Source: Glaciecola sp947496235 | Lineage (GTDB): Bacteria > Pseudomonadota > Gammaproteobacteria > Enterobacterales > Alteromonadaceae | Assembly (NCBI RefSeq): GCF_050306235.1 | Contig: NZ_JBLWFH010000006.1 | Coordinates: 1-64,000, forward strand | Direction: 5' to 3' | Length of the DNA stretch: 64,000 bases | Made by a program: the position numbers and the translations under genes | The notes under the pieces: generated by a model | The model's database searches: none | Told to the model about the DNA's origin: nothing | Seen by the model: the letters and a program-made list of their open reading frames with translations, nothing else | In this document: one piece after another, positions 7,777 to 17,447 of the stretch | Numbering within the stretch: position 1 is the first letter of the stretch | How the letters are laid out: every line of letters starts with the position of its first letter

Positions 7777-10293
7777 ATGGGAATGTCGTTTTCGTTAGCA
7801 TGGCGGCTTTTCAAACATGAAGCCAAGCGTGGTGAATTAACCATTATTTTATTGGCCATTGTTCTGTCAGTTACATCTGTGCTGGCGTTATCTTTGTTCA
7901 GTGAAAGATTACAACAAGCTCTTACTGACAGGTCGGCAGAGTTTATCGCGGCTGACAGTCAGTTACGTTCAAGAAACCCAGTACCTGACGAATGGATTCA
8001 AGAAGCTAAAAATCGTGGCATAGATACCGCTTTTCAGCTGTCTACCCGTTCCATGGTGTTTAACCAGAATAATTTGGCTTTATCAGACTTGCGCGCGGTA
8101 AATACTGAATATCCTCTTAAAGGTACAATCAAAATTACTGACACGCCATTTGCCACTGGATATGAAACTCAAAATCGTCCACAACCAGGGGAAGTTTGGA
8201 TTGATTCTCGCTTATTACAACTTCTAAAAGTAGATATTGGTGACCAAGTCGATGTAGGGGATATCAAACTCACAGTAGCGAACATACTAAGTGAAATTCC
8301 TGATGCTGGTTTTAGTGTTTTTAATACAGATCCAATGTTGTTGATGTCCTCTGACGATATCGCCGCCACAAATATCACTGGACCGGGAAGTCGGGTTAAT
8401 TATAAATATTATTTTGCCGGTGATAGGGGTGAAATAGAGTCGTATTACGATTGGTTAAGACCACAGTTAGACAGAGAATTGCACCGTTGGCAAAGTATTG
8501 AAGATGATGATTCAGCAATTGGGCGCTCAGTCGCACGTGCGGAGGAATTTTTCTTACTGGCGAGTCTTCTTGCCATTATCTTAGCAGCAGTATCTATTGC
8601 AGTTGCGGCTCAACGGTTTAGCCAACGACACTTTGATCCTGTGGCGATTATGAAAACCCTTGGCGCAAGTAAACAAATGGTGCGCCGCATCTACTTAATT
8701 CAAATTTGTTTTATTACAGTGTTAGGCATTGTCATAGGTATTATTGTCGGATATCTACTCCAACTCGGTGTGGTTGCTTTACTTGCTGATGCTGTTCCAG
8801 TTGCTATTGATACTTGGTATTGGCGACCAGTTGGGATTGCGGTATTTACAGGCATTACTTGTGCCTTGTTATTCTCGTTATATCCATTGCTGCAATTATT
8901 TTCAGTACCGCCGCTGCGCGTATTACGCAAGGATATAGATGCCACCTTGTCATCCAGAGCGTTACAATTTGTCTTTTCTGGCAGTGCAGTTTTCATTTTA
9001 ATGATGTTTTACAGTGGTGATTTTCAAATCAGTGCAATTTTGTTTGCCTCAGGCGCACTATTAGTCGCTTCTTTGGTCGGGATGACTTATCTATTAATTT
9101 TAGTGGGTAGAAAATTCGGAACAAGCGGTATAGGTGCTTGGACCCTAGCTTGGGCTCGAATTCGCCGACGTGCGATGGGGAACTCAGTGCAACTGATCAG
9201 TTTTGCCATCACCATCATGTTGCTGTTAGTCGTGTTGGTTATGCGCAATGACATGGTTAAACAGTGGCGAGAGCAATTACCTCAAGGTACCCCAAACTAT
9301 TTTCTCTCCAATGTGAGTGAAACCCAAAAAGAGGGTTTGGTTCAACGTTTTGAAGAATTTGACGTTGAGTACCAAGATTTTTATCCGGTAGCCAGAGGAC
9401 GGTTCGTTGCCGTTAATGATGAAAATATTCGTACTGAAGTCTCGAAAGAGGGAGATGAGCCAGCGCGAGAAGGCCGCAGAGGCTTAGGACGCGAAGCTAA
9501 CTTATCTTGGAGTACCACTTTACAAAAAGGCAATGAAATCGTAGAGGGGCAATGGCATGATGATTGGCAAGAGGGTGAACCTGTGCCGTTGTCTATTGAA
9601 AAAGAAATTGCTGAACGTTTGGAAATCAACATGGGAGATCAATTGACTTTCAATGTTGGTAGCGAACAAATCGTGGCTACTGTCACTAGCATTCGATTAG
9701 TTGACTGGCAAACCTTGCAGCCAAACTTCTTCTTTGTTTTACATCCCAAAGCGATGGAGAATTTCACCCCTACTTATATCACTAGTTTCCATTTAAAGGA
9801 TTCTCGAAAGTCTGAAATTTCGAATCTAATGGCACCTTATGCCAGTGTGACTCTCTTTGATATTGACGCTCGCATAGACCAACTTAGGGAAATCATTGAT
9901 CAAGTGTCAATGGCTGTGGAATTTATCCTAGTGCTTGTATTAGTCGCAGGTTCTTTGGTACTAATCGCACAAGTTCAAGCCAGTATGGACGAGCGCTTAC
10001 AAGAGTTGGCAATTTTGCGTACGCTTGGCTTACGAGGCAGTCGAATTCGTTTTAGTGTCATCAATGAGTTCTTAATTATTGGTGTAGTTGCAGGTTTGAT
10101 GGCAGCCATGGCCAATGAATTCAGTTTGTATCTGTTACAGACGCAAGTGTTTGAGATGCCGTTCAATTGGCATTTGGAATATTGGATCATAGCACCAGTG
10201 GCTGGCGCCTTAGTTGTAGGGATTTTGGGAGCAATAGGCTGTTGGCGCTTATTGTCGTTGAATACCAGCAGTTTATTGCGAAAAATGGTGTAA
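7777..10293 (+). CDS. ybbP: FtsX-family ABC transporter permease YbbP
   Basis: An 838-residue inner-membrane protein with an N-terminal transmembrane anchor (about 20-45), a large periplasmic region, three helices near 260-370 with the FtsX core VAIMKTLGASKQMVRRIYL, a second periplasmic region and a closing FtsX module near 715-830 (ELAILRTLGLRGSRIR). This doubled FtsX architecture is typical of YbbP/LolC-type mechanotransmitting permeases. It starts directly after the ybbA stop. E. coli YbbP is similar in length. The link to tesA next door suggests an envelope lipid or thioester role, but this is conjecture. Confidence 0.88.
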   Translation: MGMSFSLAWRLFKHEAKRGELTIILLAIVLSVTSVLALSLFSERLQQALTDRSAEFIAADSQLRSRNPVPDEWIQEAKNRGIDTAFQLSTRSMVFNQNNLALSDLRAVNTEYPLKGTIKITDTPFATGYETQNRPQPGEVWIDSRLLQLLKVDIGDQVDVGDIKLTVANILSEIPDAGFSVFNTDPMLLMSSDDIAATNITGPGSRVNYKYYFAGDRGEIESYYDWLRPQLDRELHRWQSIEDDDSAIGRSVARAEEFFLLASLLAIILAAVSIAVAAQRFSQRHFDPVAIMKTLGASKQMVRRIYLIQICFITVLGIVIGIIVGYLLQLGVVALLADAVPVAIDTWYWRPVGIAVFTGITCALLFSLYPLLQLFSVPPLRVLRKDIDATLSSRALQFVFSGSAVFILMMFYSGDFQISAILFASGALLVASLVGMTYLLILVGRKFGTSGIGAWTLAWARIRRRAMGNSVQLISFAITIMLLLVVLVMRNDMVKQWREQLPQGTPNYFLSNVSETQKEGLVQRFEEFDVEYQDFYPVARGRFVAVNDENIRTEVSKEGDEPAREGRRGLGREANLSWSTTLQKGNEIVEGQWHDDWQEGEPVPLSIEKEIAERLEINMGDQLTFNVGSEQIVATVTSIRLVDWQTLQPNFFFVLHPKAMENFTPTYITSFHLKDSRKSEISNLMAPYASVTLFDIDARIDQLREIIDQVSMAVEFILVLVLVAGSLVLIAQVQASMDERLQELAILRTLGLRGSRIRFSVINEFLIIGVVAGLMAAMANEFSLYLLQTQVFEMPFNWHLEYWIIAPVAGALVVGILGAIGCWRLLSLNTSSLLRKMV

Positions 10294-10305
10294 CGAAAAG
10301 GTGAT

Positions 10306-10332
10306 GAACGCACTTATAAATCAAGTGCGTTC
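10306..10332. terminator. inverted repeat between convergent ybbP and the epimerase gene
   Basis: GAACGCACTT and AAGTGCGTTC form a 10-bp stem with a 7-base loop. It spans the stop codon of the minus-strand gene and could end transcripts from both sides; the T tract is weak. Confidence 0.5.
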
Positions 10333-11201
10333 AAAGCTTCAACTAAGGTTGGATAATGAAATGTAAACCCTGCGGTTTGTAATCGAGCAGGCAAGGCTTT
10401 TTGTCCATACAACACCAGTTCGGACGACTCACCCATAATAAACTTCAACACGCCAGCTGGCACCCTGAAAAAACAAGGTCGTTGCAAACGTTCGGCTAAT
10501 CGCAAGGAAAAAAAGTGATTTGTGTTGGGGTTAGGAGCGGTGATATTGAAAGGGCCTACGCAATTTTTATCATGAATCAAAAATTCCATTGCTCTTATCA
10601 TGTCTTCTAAATGAACCCATGGCATATATTGTTTGCCTGATCCAATAGGACCTCCAAGACCAAGCCTAAATGGAATCAACATTTTAGCTAGCGCACCACC
10701 TTCATCCGCTAATACTACGCCAGTGCGTAACAAACATACTCGAGTATTGGCCTGCAACGCAATTTCTTCCCACTTGCTACATACTTGATGGCTAAATTCA
10801 TCATGGTAGTCAGTAAAGTCTTCGGTGATAGGCGTATCGCCCTGTCGACCATAAATTCCTACTGCACTACCACTAATAAATACATCCGGTGGATTCTCAG
10901 CTTGATTAATGAGATCAACCAGGTGTTGGGTTATGTCCCATCTAGAATCACAAATAGCGCGTTTTTGCTCATCTGACCAACGTTTATCCGCAATGGGTTC
11001 ACCGGCTAGGTTTACTATAACCTCATATTCATCTACCTGAGTTAATTGGTCCAGGGTGATTATATTAGGTTTATCGCCCAGCAAACGACGGGTTCTAGAA
11101 GGGTCTCTCGATACCACAGTAAAATCGTTTTTGTTTTCGGTTCGCTTAATAAAATGTCGACCGATTAACCCGCTACCACCTGTAATTAAAATTTTAGCCA
11201 T
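10314..11201 (-). CDS. yfcH: TIGR01777/YfcH-like NAD(P)-dependent epimerase family protein
   Basis: A 295-residue Rossmann-fold member of the extended short-chain dehydrogenase superfamily. The nucleotide-binding motif GGSGLIG is at residues 8-14, VNLAGEPIADKRW is the family block, and the C-terminal extension (about 245-290, VLKFIMGESSELVLYGQKALP) is the conserved tail of the TIGR01777 group. The physiological substrate is unknown. It lies directly downstream of folX, as in E. coli, with a 15-bp gap on the same strand, which suggests a role linked to pterin metabolism; this is context only. Confidence 0.85.
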   Translation of the reverse strand: MAKILITGGSGLIGRHFIKRTENKNDFTVVSRDPSRTRRLLGDKPNIITLDQLTQVDEYEVIVNLAGEPIADKRWSDEQKRAICDSRWDITQHLVDLINQAENPPDVFISGSAVGIYGRQGDTPITEDFTDYHDEFSHQVCSKWEEIALQANTRVCLLRTGVVLADEGGALAKMLIPFRLGLGGPIGSGKQYMPWVHLEDMIRAMEFLIHDKNCVGPFNITAPNPNTNHFFSLRLAERLQRPCFFRVPAGVLKFIMGESSELVLYGQKALPARLQTAGFTFHYPTLVEALNALDL

Positions 11202-11216
11202 AACTTATTCTTTAAT

Positions 11217-11582
11217 TTAATCTTTTTTGCATGATAAGGTGAGTGAAACAGAATCCGAAAAACGCAAAGCATGAGGTTTATCAACTTCTACTTCCGCATC
11301 AGTTACCCAAGGATGCTCAGCAGCAATAGCTAAAACGTCAGCGGTGAGTTTTTCTAATAATGAAAAACGATTATCTTCCACTAACCGAATAATAGCTTTT
11401 GTAATGACTTTATAATTCAGCGCATCTTTCATATTGTCTGTGGAAGTAGCCTTTTTCGCGTCGTAGTGAATAACGACATTGATGACAACATCCTGTTGAT
11501 TACGTATTTCGTCATCATTAATGCCAATATAGGTGCGCAAACGTAAATTTTTGATGCGAATAGTCGCTAAATCAAGATTCAT
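11217..11582 (-). CDS. folX: Dihydroneopterin triphosphate 2'-epimerase
   Basis: A 121-residue tunnelling-fold enzyme that converts 7,8-dihydroneopterin triphosphate to the monapterin epimer. It is collinear with E. coli FolX throughout (IRIKNLRLRTYIGIN near the start, ALNYKVITKAII, RFSLLEKLTADVL, and VEVDKPHALRFSDSVSLTLS at the end), closer to FolX than to the paralogous aldolase FolB. It forms an operon with the yfcH-like gene downstream. The start ATG is the only good one. Confidence 0.92.
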   Translation of the reverse strand: MNLDLATIRIKNLRLRTYIGINDDEIRNQQDVVINVVIHYDAKKATSTDNMKDALNYKVITKAIIRLVEDNRFSLLEKLTADVLAIAAEHPWVTDAEVEVDKPHALRFSDSVSLTLSCKKD

Positions 11583-11651
11583 TATCTGTAGTATTCCTTT
11601 TATTATTTTAAAGCTTTATGCTAGTGCCTATGTTGTTAGAAGAGTTTCAAT

Positions 11652-12704
11652 ATGGATTTTAAATCTCCTACGCTGAAAACCCTAGTTGTATTGGCTGCAC
11701 TAGTTGTTGTGCTAGCAGGCATTAAAGCAGCTTCGGTAATCGTTGTGCCATTTTTATTATCTGCATTTATTGCGATAGCCGTAAGTCCAATTATTAATTG
11801 GCTTGCAAAGTATAGAATACCTCGCTGGATATCGGTCACTATAGTTATACTTATACTGGTTGTAATTGGTTTTATGTTAGCCGGACTAATTACTCAATCG
11901 ATGGCCGAGTTTAGGCAAAATTTGCCCGTTTATCGAGAGCAACTGGCCGGTGAATTTGCTTGGGTAATTGAAAAACTGGCATTGTTAAATATCAATTTAG
12001 ATAAAAGCCTTATTACTTCGTATTTAGATCCTGGCGTCGCGATGAACATGGCGACCAATATAATTTCCGGCATGGGCATAGTGCTTTCTAACGTATTCTT
12101 GATTCTTTTAACCGTTATTTTCATGCTGTTTGAAGCTAAATCAATTCCGGCTAGAGTTCACGTAGCCATGGCTGACCCGGAAATGAAAATGACTCATATT
12201 GACCGATTTTTAGAATCGGTAAATCAATATTTAGTGATTAAAATGCTAGTAAGCTTGGGCACAGGTTTCTTTATCGGTGTTTGGCTTTATGTTCTAGGTG
12301 TTGATCATTTTATGCTGTGGTCAGTGTTGGCCTTTATGTTGAATTTTATTCCCAATATAGGTTCCATCATTGCAGCGATTCCTGCGGTATTAATGGCTTT
12401 TGTTGAATTTGGCTTTGCTAAGGCTGGACTAGCAGGGTTAGGATTTATAGTGGTTAATACGGTTATGGGCAATATGGTTGAACCTAAGTTTATGGGCAAA
12501 GGTTTAGGTCTATCGACACTAGTCGTGTTTCTGTCTTTAATATTTTGGGGATGGTTACTAGGCACTGTAGGTATGCTGCTAAGTGTACCTTTAACAATGG
12601 TAGTGAAAATCGCATTAGAAAGTCGAGAAGAAAGCAAATGGCTTGCGGTTCTGTTGTCTGATACAACACCGGAAAAACTAAAGGCAGAAATCGATAATGC
12701 TTAG
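11652..12704 (+). CDS. AI-2E/PerM family permease
   Basis: A 350-residue polytopic inner-membrane protein with about seven to eight predicted helices: two close together at 10-50, one at 60-85, one near 140-160, then a dense block from about 200 to 325 including FMLNFIPNIGSIIAAIPAVL, the recognisable PerM/YdiK/TqsA family segment. Members export small molecules or act as Na+/H+ antiporters; which applies here cannot be read from the sequence. The gene diverges from folX and is followed after 21 bp by a diguanylate cyclase gene, probably in the same transcript. Confidence 0.8.
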   Translation: MDFKSPTLKTLVVLAALVVVLAGIKAASVIVVPFLLSAFIAIAVSPIINWLAKYRIPRWISVTIVILILVVIGFMLAGLITQSMAEFRQNLPVYREQLAGEFAWVIEKLALLNINLDKSLITSYLDPGVAMNMATNIISGMGIVLSNVFLILLTVIFMLFEAKSIPARVHVAMADPEMKMTHIDRFLESVNQYLVIKMLVSLGTGFFIGVWLYVLGVDHFMLWSVLAFMLNFIPNIGSIIAAIPAVLMAFVEFGFAKAGLAGLGFIVVNTVMGNMVEPKFMGKGLGLSTLVVFLSLIFWGWLLGTVGMLLSVPLTMVVKIALESREESKWLAVLLSDTTPEKLKAEIDNA

Positions 12705-12725
12705 CGCTAAGCCATACTTATATTT

Positions 12726-13709
12726 ATGAAAAATATTCTAAAGAATTTTGCGGCAAAGCCTCCTTCAGACAAAATCGCCATTTGTGTGGTTTTGCTGTTG
12801 ATGGTTGGCGTTTTTCCCATGTTTTGGGTTCGAGTACTGCAAAATAATTGGATTATGGCACTCTTAGATGCGGTTATTGTATTCTGTGGATGTGTAGTTG
12901 GGGTATTGGTTTACCATGGAAAATATGTTGAAAAACTAAAATTTGTTCTCGCACTATTTATCATTCTGGCAATGTTGCTCACGTCAATTTACGGCAACGC
13001 ATTTAACCTGTATTGGGTTTATCCTGGCACCTTGGCAGTATTTTTTTTAATAAAGCCTCGAATTGCTTTGCTTTTAAATATCCTAATGGCGTTTGCATTG
13101 TTGCCAATATTGTCAGATAAGGTTGAATTAAAAGATGTTGCGACCGTTTACGCCACGCTAATCCCCAGTATTTTATTTATCTTTTACTTTTCCAGTGAAT
13201 TAAGACGTCAGCATGAGCTACTCAATTTGCAAGCAACGCAAGATTTTCTTACTCGCGCAGGCAATCGTAGAGCTTTTGAAAATGACGCTAAAATATGTGT
13301 GGATAGCTTTAAACGCTATCAAATTAATAGCAGTTTGATTCTATTCGACATGGATCACTTTAAAATGATCAATGACAAATATGGCCATGCTGTCGGTGAC
13401 GATATTTTAAAAGAAAGCTCTAAATTGGTTTCGTTGCGCTTGAGAAGAACTGACAAGCTTTATCGCTTAGGTGGAGAGGAATTTATTATTTTAATGCAGG
13501 GCGCTAGTGCAGAGAATGCGCAGACCTTAGCCAAAGATTTACAAGCCTATGTGGCTAAAAAACGCAGTGAAGAGTTACCTAAATACACCATGTCATTTGG
13601 CATCGCACAATTAACTGAAGGGGATACAGTGCTTTCTTGGGTTGATAGAGCGGACAAAGCGCTCTATCAATCGAAAGACGCAGGTAGAGATAGGATATCG
13701 ACCCTTTAA
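12726..13709 (+). CDS. Membrane-bound GGDEF diguanylate cyclase
   Basis: A 327-residue enzyme making cyclic di-GMP from two GTP. The N-terminal half has about five to six short hydrophobic helices (roughly residues 18-155) with no recognisable sensor domain; the C-terminal half is a GGDEF domain. The active-site loop is GGEEF at 249-253, preceded by the intact inhibitory I-site RRTD at 240-243, so it is predicted to be active and feedback-inhibited. DFLTRAGNRRAF and FDMDHFKMINDKYGHAVGDD are the usual upstream motifs. There is no EAL domain. Its stop codon shares a TTAA with the convergent yciI gene. Confidence 0.92.
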   Translation: MKNILKNFAAKPPSDKIAICVVLLLMVGVFPMFWVRVLQNNWIMALLDAVIVFCGCVVGVLVYHGKYVEKLKFVLALFIILAMLLTSIYGNAFNLYWVYPGTLAVFFLIKPRIALLLNILMAFALLPILSDKVELKDVATVYATLIPSILFIFYFSSELRRQHELLNLQATQDFLTRAGNRRAFENDAKICVDSFKRYQINSSLILFDMDHFKMINDKYGHAVGDDILKESSKLVSLRLRRTDKLYRLGGEEFIILMQGASAENAQTLAKDLQAYVAKKRSEELPKYTMSFGIAQLTEGDTVLSWVDRADKALYQSKDAGRDRISTL

Positions 13710-14005
13710 GGCAACACGTATTTAAATGGTTTAACTGTTACCTCAGCATAAACATCTGCCGCCACATAGGGATCAGATTCCGCCCATTGTTCAGCATCTT
13801 GCAAAGAATCGAATTTAGCAATTACCACAGAGCCAGTAAAACCTGCTTCGCCTGGATTTTCACTATCTATGGCGGGGGTAGGTCCAGCCACAAGTAGTCG
13901 ACCTTCATCTTTTAACGCTTGAAGACGAGCAAGGTGGTCTGGGCGAGCCGCTAGCCTTTGGCTTAATGAACCTTGTTTATCTTGTGCATAAATTACATAG
14001 TACAT
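13706..14005 (-). CDS. yciI: YciI family protein
   Basis: A 99-residue ferredoxin-like-fold protein nearly collinear with E. coli YciI (MYYVIYAQDKQGSLSQRL at the start, RPDHLARLQALKDEGRLL, GFTGSVVIAKFDSLQDA, DPYVAADVYAEVTVKPF). The family carries a conserved His/Asp pair suggesting an enzyme, but the E. coli reaction is unknown. It lies nine bases after trpA on the same strand, so it is probably the last gene of the trp transcript. In E. coli yciI also lies near trp. Confidence 0.9.
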   Translation of the reverse strand: MYYVIYAQDKQGSLSQRLAARPDHLARLQALKDEGRLLVAGPTPAIDSENPGEAGFTGSVVIAKFDSLQDAEQWAESDPYVAADVYAEVTVKPFKYVLP

Positions 14006-14014
14006 TTTAGTGCC

Positions 14015-14848
14015 TTATTCGTAATGAGTCGCAGCTTTCATAGTAGATACAAATTCACTCAGTGCTTTTTGCATTGCCTCTGGATTATCTAAGTGTTCTG
14101 CAATAATGTTTACTGTCGCAGATCCGGAAATTGCACCAGCAGCGCCAGCTGAAATCGCGGCTTTTACTTGTTCTGGTTTTGAAATTCCAAATCCTAAAAC
14201 AGGTGGGGCAACACCATAAGTGGCTAATTTATCAATAAGTGCACTTGCAGGAATATCTACTTCAGTTTCAGTACCTGTAACGCCCGCTCGACCTAATAAA
14301 TAGGTATACCCACTGGATAATTCAGAAATAGAGGCAAGCGTTTCATCACTAGCGTTAGGTGGTGCTATAAGTATTTGTTGAATCTTGTGCGCTGACGCAA
14401 TTTGGTTAAAAGAAGCGACTTCTCGAATGGGAACATCAGCGATAAGAATAGAATCAACGCCGGCTTTTTCTGCCATTGCATAAAAGTTATCAACCCCACG
14501 CGCTAAAACAAGATTGCTATACAACAAAAGACCAATTGGAATGTCTTTATTTTGAGCACGAATTTCACTAATAATATCCATGCAATCTTGCGGTTTTATG
14601 CCCGAAGATAGCGCACGAATACTGGCTTTTTGAATTGTGGGACCATCAGCAATGGGGTCGGAGTAGGGGATGCCTAGCTCTAGTCCATCTGCACCCGCAT
14701 CAATCAAGGTTTGAATAATCTTAATGCTGGTTTGTTTGTCTGGGTCTCCTAACATGACAAAGGGTATGAATGCCCCTTGCTTGTTTTCTTTTATTTTAGC
14801 AAACATGCCACTGTAACGGCCGGTGCCATCAAATTTAGAAACTGCCAT
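14015..14848 (-). CDS. trpA: Tryptophan synthase alpha subunit
   Basis: A 277-residue TIM barrel that cleaves indole-3-glycerol phosphate to indole and glyceraldehyde 3-phosphate, passing indole to TrpB. The catalytic Glu is in GLELGIPYSDPIADGP together with the catalytic Asp, and the phosphate-binding end of the barrel reads GFGISKPEQV and GAISGSA. The start overlaps the trpB stop by one base, giving the usual coupled, equimolar synthesis of the two subunits. Confidence 0.97.
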   Translation of the reverse strand: MAVSKFDGTGRYSGMFAKIKENKQGAFIPFVMLGDPDKQTSIKIIQTLIDAGADGLELGIPYSDPIADGPTIQKASIRALSSGIKPQDCMDIISEIRAQNKDIPIGLLLYSNLVLARGVDNFYAMAEKAGVDSILIADVPIREVASFNQIASAHKIQQILIAPPNASDETLASISELSSGYTYLLGRAGVTGTETEVDIPASALIDKLATYGVAPPVLGFGISKPEQVKAAISAGAAGAISGSATVNIIAEHLDNPEAMQKALSEFVSTMKAATHYE

Positions 14849-16029
14849 TACAATTTGTCTCCCAATATTTTAGTTACATGAGCAAGGTCTTTATCCCCAC
14901 GACCAGATAAATTTACTACGATAATGGTACCGTCTTCGGCTTCTTCTGCCATATTTAGCGCATGGGCTAATGCATGAGAGGATTCTAGTGCGGGAATAAT
15001 ACCTTCTTTGCGAGCAAGTAATTGGAAAGCGTTTAGTGCTTCCTGATCTGTTACCGCGTAATACTCTGCTCTACCTATGTCGTGCAAATACGCATGCTGA
15101 GGGCCAACCGCAGGGTAATCAAGACCAGCACTCACCGAATAAGATTCTTCAATTTGGCCAACTTCATCTTGCATAATAAAAGTATATGCACCATGCAAAA
15201 TCCCTTTGGTTCCTTTGCAGATTGTAGCGCCGTGTTCTTTAGTATGAATGCCTTTTCCAGCAGGCTCTACGCCCACAAGACGTACTGATGGTTCTTCGAT
15301 AAAATCTGCAAACATGCCTATTGCGTTTGAGCCACCGCCCACGCAGGCAACAACCGCATCAGGTAAACGACCTTCTTTTTGCATAATTTGTTTACGCGTT
15401 TCTTCACCTATCATGCGGTGATATTCACGGACTATGGTTGGAAATGGATGAGGACCCGCCGCAGTTCCTAACAAGTAATGTGCTTTGTCATAGTTAGCAG
15501 ACCAATCACGAAGGGCTTCGTTTACCGCATCTTTTAAAGTGCCAGAGCCCGAATCGACAGGAATAACTTCCGCTCCCATTAAACGCATTCTGAAAACATT
15601 TGGCGCTTGTCTTTCTACGTCTTTCGCGCCCATATAAATGCGTGCTTTTAAACCTAATAGAGCACAGGCCAATGCTGTTGCTACACCATGCTGTCCGGCG
15701 CCTGTTTCTGCAATAACTTCGGTTTTCCCCATACGTTTTGTCAGCAATGCTTGACCCAATACCTGATTGGTTTTATGGGCACCACCGTGCAGTAAATCTT
15801 CTCGTTTTAAATATAATTTTACCTTGGGATTAGCCACCAAATTACGCGTTAATGTCATTGCCGTAGGGCGACCAGCATAATCGGTCAGCAAGGATTTAAA
15901 TTCTTTTTCAAATTCTGGGTCTTCTTTAGCATCTAGAAAAGCTTGTTCTAGCTGATCAAGGGCAGGTATCAGAAGCTCGGGTACATACATACCACCAAAT
16001 TCACCAAATTTTGTTTCTAATCTATTCAT
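14848..16029 (-). CDS. trpB: Tryptophan synthase beta subunit
   Basis: A 393-residue PLP enzyme condensing indole with serine to give tryptophan. The Schiff-base lysine lies in GGAHKTNQ, the cofactor phosphate loop is GGGSNAIGMF, and the opening FGEFGGMYVPELL is typical of TrpB1. Length is as expected. It lies 23 bp after trpCF and overlaps trpA. Confidence 0.98.
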   Translation of the reverse strand: MNRLETKFGEFGGMYVPELLIPALDQLEQAFLDAKEDPEFEKEFKSLLTDYAGRPTAMTLTRNLVANPKVKLYLKREDLLHGGAHKTNQVLGQALLTKRMGKTEVIAETGAGQHGVATALACALLGLKARIYMGAKDVERQAPNVFRMRLMGAEVIPVDSGSGTLKDAVNEALRDWSANYDKAHYLLGTAAGPHPFPTIVREYHRMIGEETRKQIMQKEGRLPDAVVACVGGGSNAIGMFADFIEEPSVRLVGVEPAGKGIHTKEHGATICKGTKGILHGAYTFIMQDEVGQIEESYSVSAGLDYPAVGPQHAYLHDIGRAEYYAVTDQEALNAFQLLARKEGIIPALESSHALAHALNMAEEAEDGTIIVVNLSGRGDKDLAHVTKILGDKL

Positions 16030-16052
16030 ATTTCCACCAATGTAGACAACGC

Positions 16053-17447
16053 TTATGCTCTTAGCGCTGTAAATAATGCTTCTAGTTTAGTTGCGGATTT
16101 TTCACCAGGATTGTCTTCAACCCCGCTGTTTACATCAATGATGCTGGCACCAGTAGTAAATGCGCTTAGCGCATTTGTGGGGGTAATGCCGCCCGCTAAA
16201 ATAAAATGCTCTGAAACCTCTTTTGACAATTGTCGCCAATCAAACGCTTGGCCTGTGCCGCCTGCAGCTGTTGAGGTTTTGCTATCAAATAGCCATTTAT
16301 CAATATTATTTAGATCAAGGGTCAAATCGTCTGCTGTTTGATCTATGTGAATGCCTTTAACCTTCCAGATTTCACAGCCATCATTTAATAACAATCTTAG
16401 ACTATCGATATATTCTTGATCTTCATTCCCGTGTAATTGCACTGCGAAAAGCGCTAATCGATTAGCAAGTTCTGCTACCTGAGTAATGGCCTGATCTTGA
16501 AATACACCCACAAAGTTAGTGTTTTGAAATTCGTGTACAATTTCTAATGCAGTTTCTGGCGCTACATAACGAGGTGATGCAGGTACAAAAATCAATCCTA
16601 AGAATGAAACAGGAAACGAAGAAATCAGTTTGGCTTGTTCAATACTAGTAACGCCGCAAACTTTTACTTTACCGTAGGCTAGTTGCTGCACGGCTTTTTT
16701 GACATTCGGTTGCGCCATTAAGGAACTGCCAACCAGATAGCCATCGACCAAATGATTCAATCGAAGTAAATCTTGATAAGTGTATATGCCTGACTCGGAT
16801 ATAATTACGCCATCAAAATTGGCATCAGAACGTATGATAGGCACCAATTTTTCAGTCATTGCTAAATCGGTACTAAGATCCCTTAAATTACGGTTGTTGA
16901 TACCAATGATTTTCGCACCTAAAGCAAGTGCTCGGTAAGTCTCTTCTTCATTACTGACTTCGGTTAATACATCCAGCGCTAAACTGTCTGCGATTTCGTG
17001 TAATGCTTGGTACTCGTCATCAGTGAGTACAGATAACATTAATAATATGGCATCTGCATTGTGATATCTAGCACGATAAACCTGATAAGGGCTAACGAAA
17101 AAATCTTTATTCAAAACAGGTTGGTTGACGCGAGATGTCACGTAATCAAGGTATTCAAACTTTCCTTGAAAGTATTTTTCATCTGTCAGCACTGAAAAAC
17201 ATGCCGCTTCGTCTGTATAGGCATCAATGATTTCGTCTAAATCAAAATTTTCACGAATCAGTCCTTTAGAAGGAGATGCTTTTTTACATTCAAAAATAAA
17301 ACCAGCTTTGGTTTTATTTAAGGCATCAAAAAAAGATTTTTCGGATTTAACCAATGTCGATTGAAACGTCTCTAATGGCAACTGTTCTTCAAGCGATGTT
17401 AGTTCGATACGTTTGTCGGCAACAATTTTATCTAGTACATTTGCCAT
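16053..17447 (-). CDS. trpCF: Bifunctional indole-3-glycerol-phosphate synthase / phosphoribosylanthranilate isomerase
   Basis: A 464-residue fusion catalysing two consecutive steps: isomerisation of phosphoribosylanthranilate (TrpF, C-terminal) and ring closure to indole-3-glycerol phosphate (TrpC, N-terminal). The TrpC domain covers about residues 1-255 (FECKKASPSKG, LNKDFFVSPYQV, IGINNRNL, ISESGI); TrpF covers about 258-464 (KVCGVTS with the catalytic Cys, LFDSK, and the terminal ILAGGITPTNA). The fused arrangement matches enteric and other gammaproteobacterial operons. It overlaps the trpD stop by one base. Confidence 0.97.
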   Translation of the reverse strand: MANVLDKIVADKRIELTSLEEQLPLETFQSTLVKSEKSFFDALNKTKAGFIFECKKASPSKGLIRENFDLDEIIDAYTDEAACFSVLTDEKYFQGKFEYLDYVTSRVNQPVLNKDFFVSPYQVYRARYHNADAILLMLSVLTDDEYQALHEIADSLALDVLTEVSNEEETYRALALGAKIIGINNRNLRDLSTDLAMTEKLVPIIRSDANFDGVIISESGIYTYQDLLRLNHLVDGYLVGSSLMAQPNVKKAVQQLAYGKVKVCGVTSIEQAKLISSFPVSFLGLIFVPASPRYVAPETALEIVHEFQNTNFVGVFQDQAITQVAELANRLALFAVQLHGNEDQEYIDSLRLLLNDGCEIWKVKGIHIDQTADDLTLDLNNIDKWLFDSKTSTAAGGTGQAFDWRQLSKEVSEHFILAGGITPTNALSAFTTGASIIDVNSGVEDNPGEKSATKLEALFTALRA

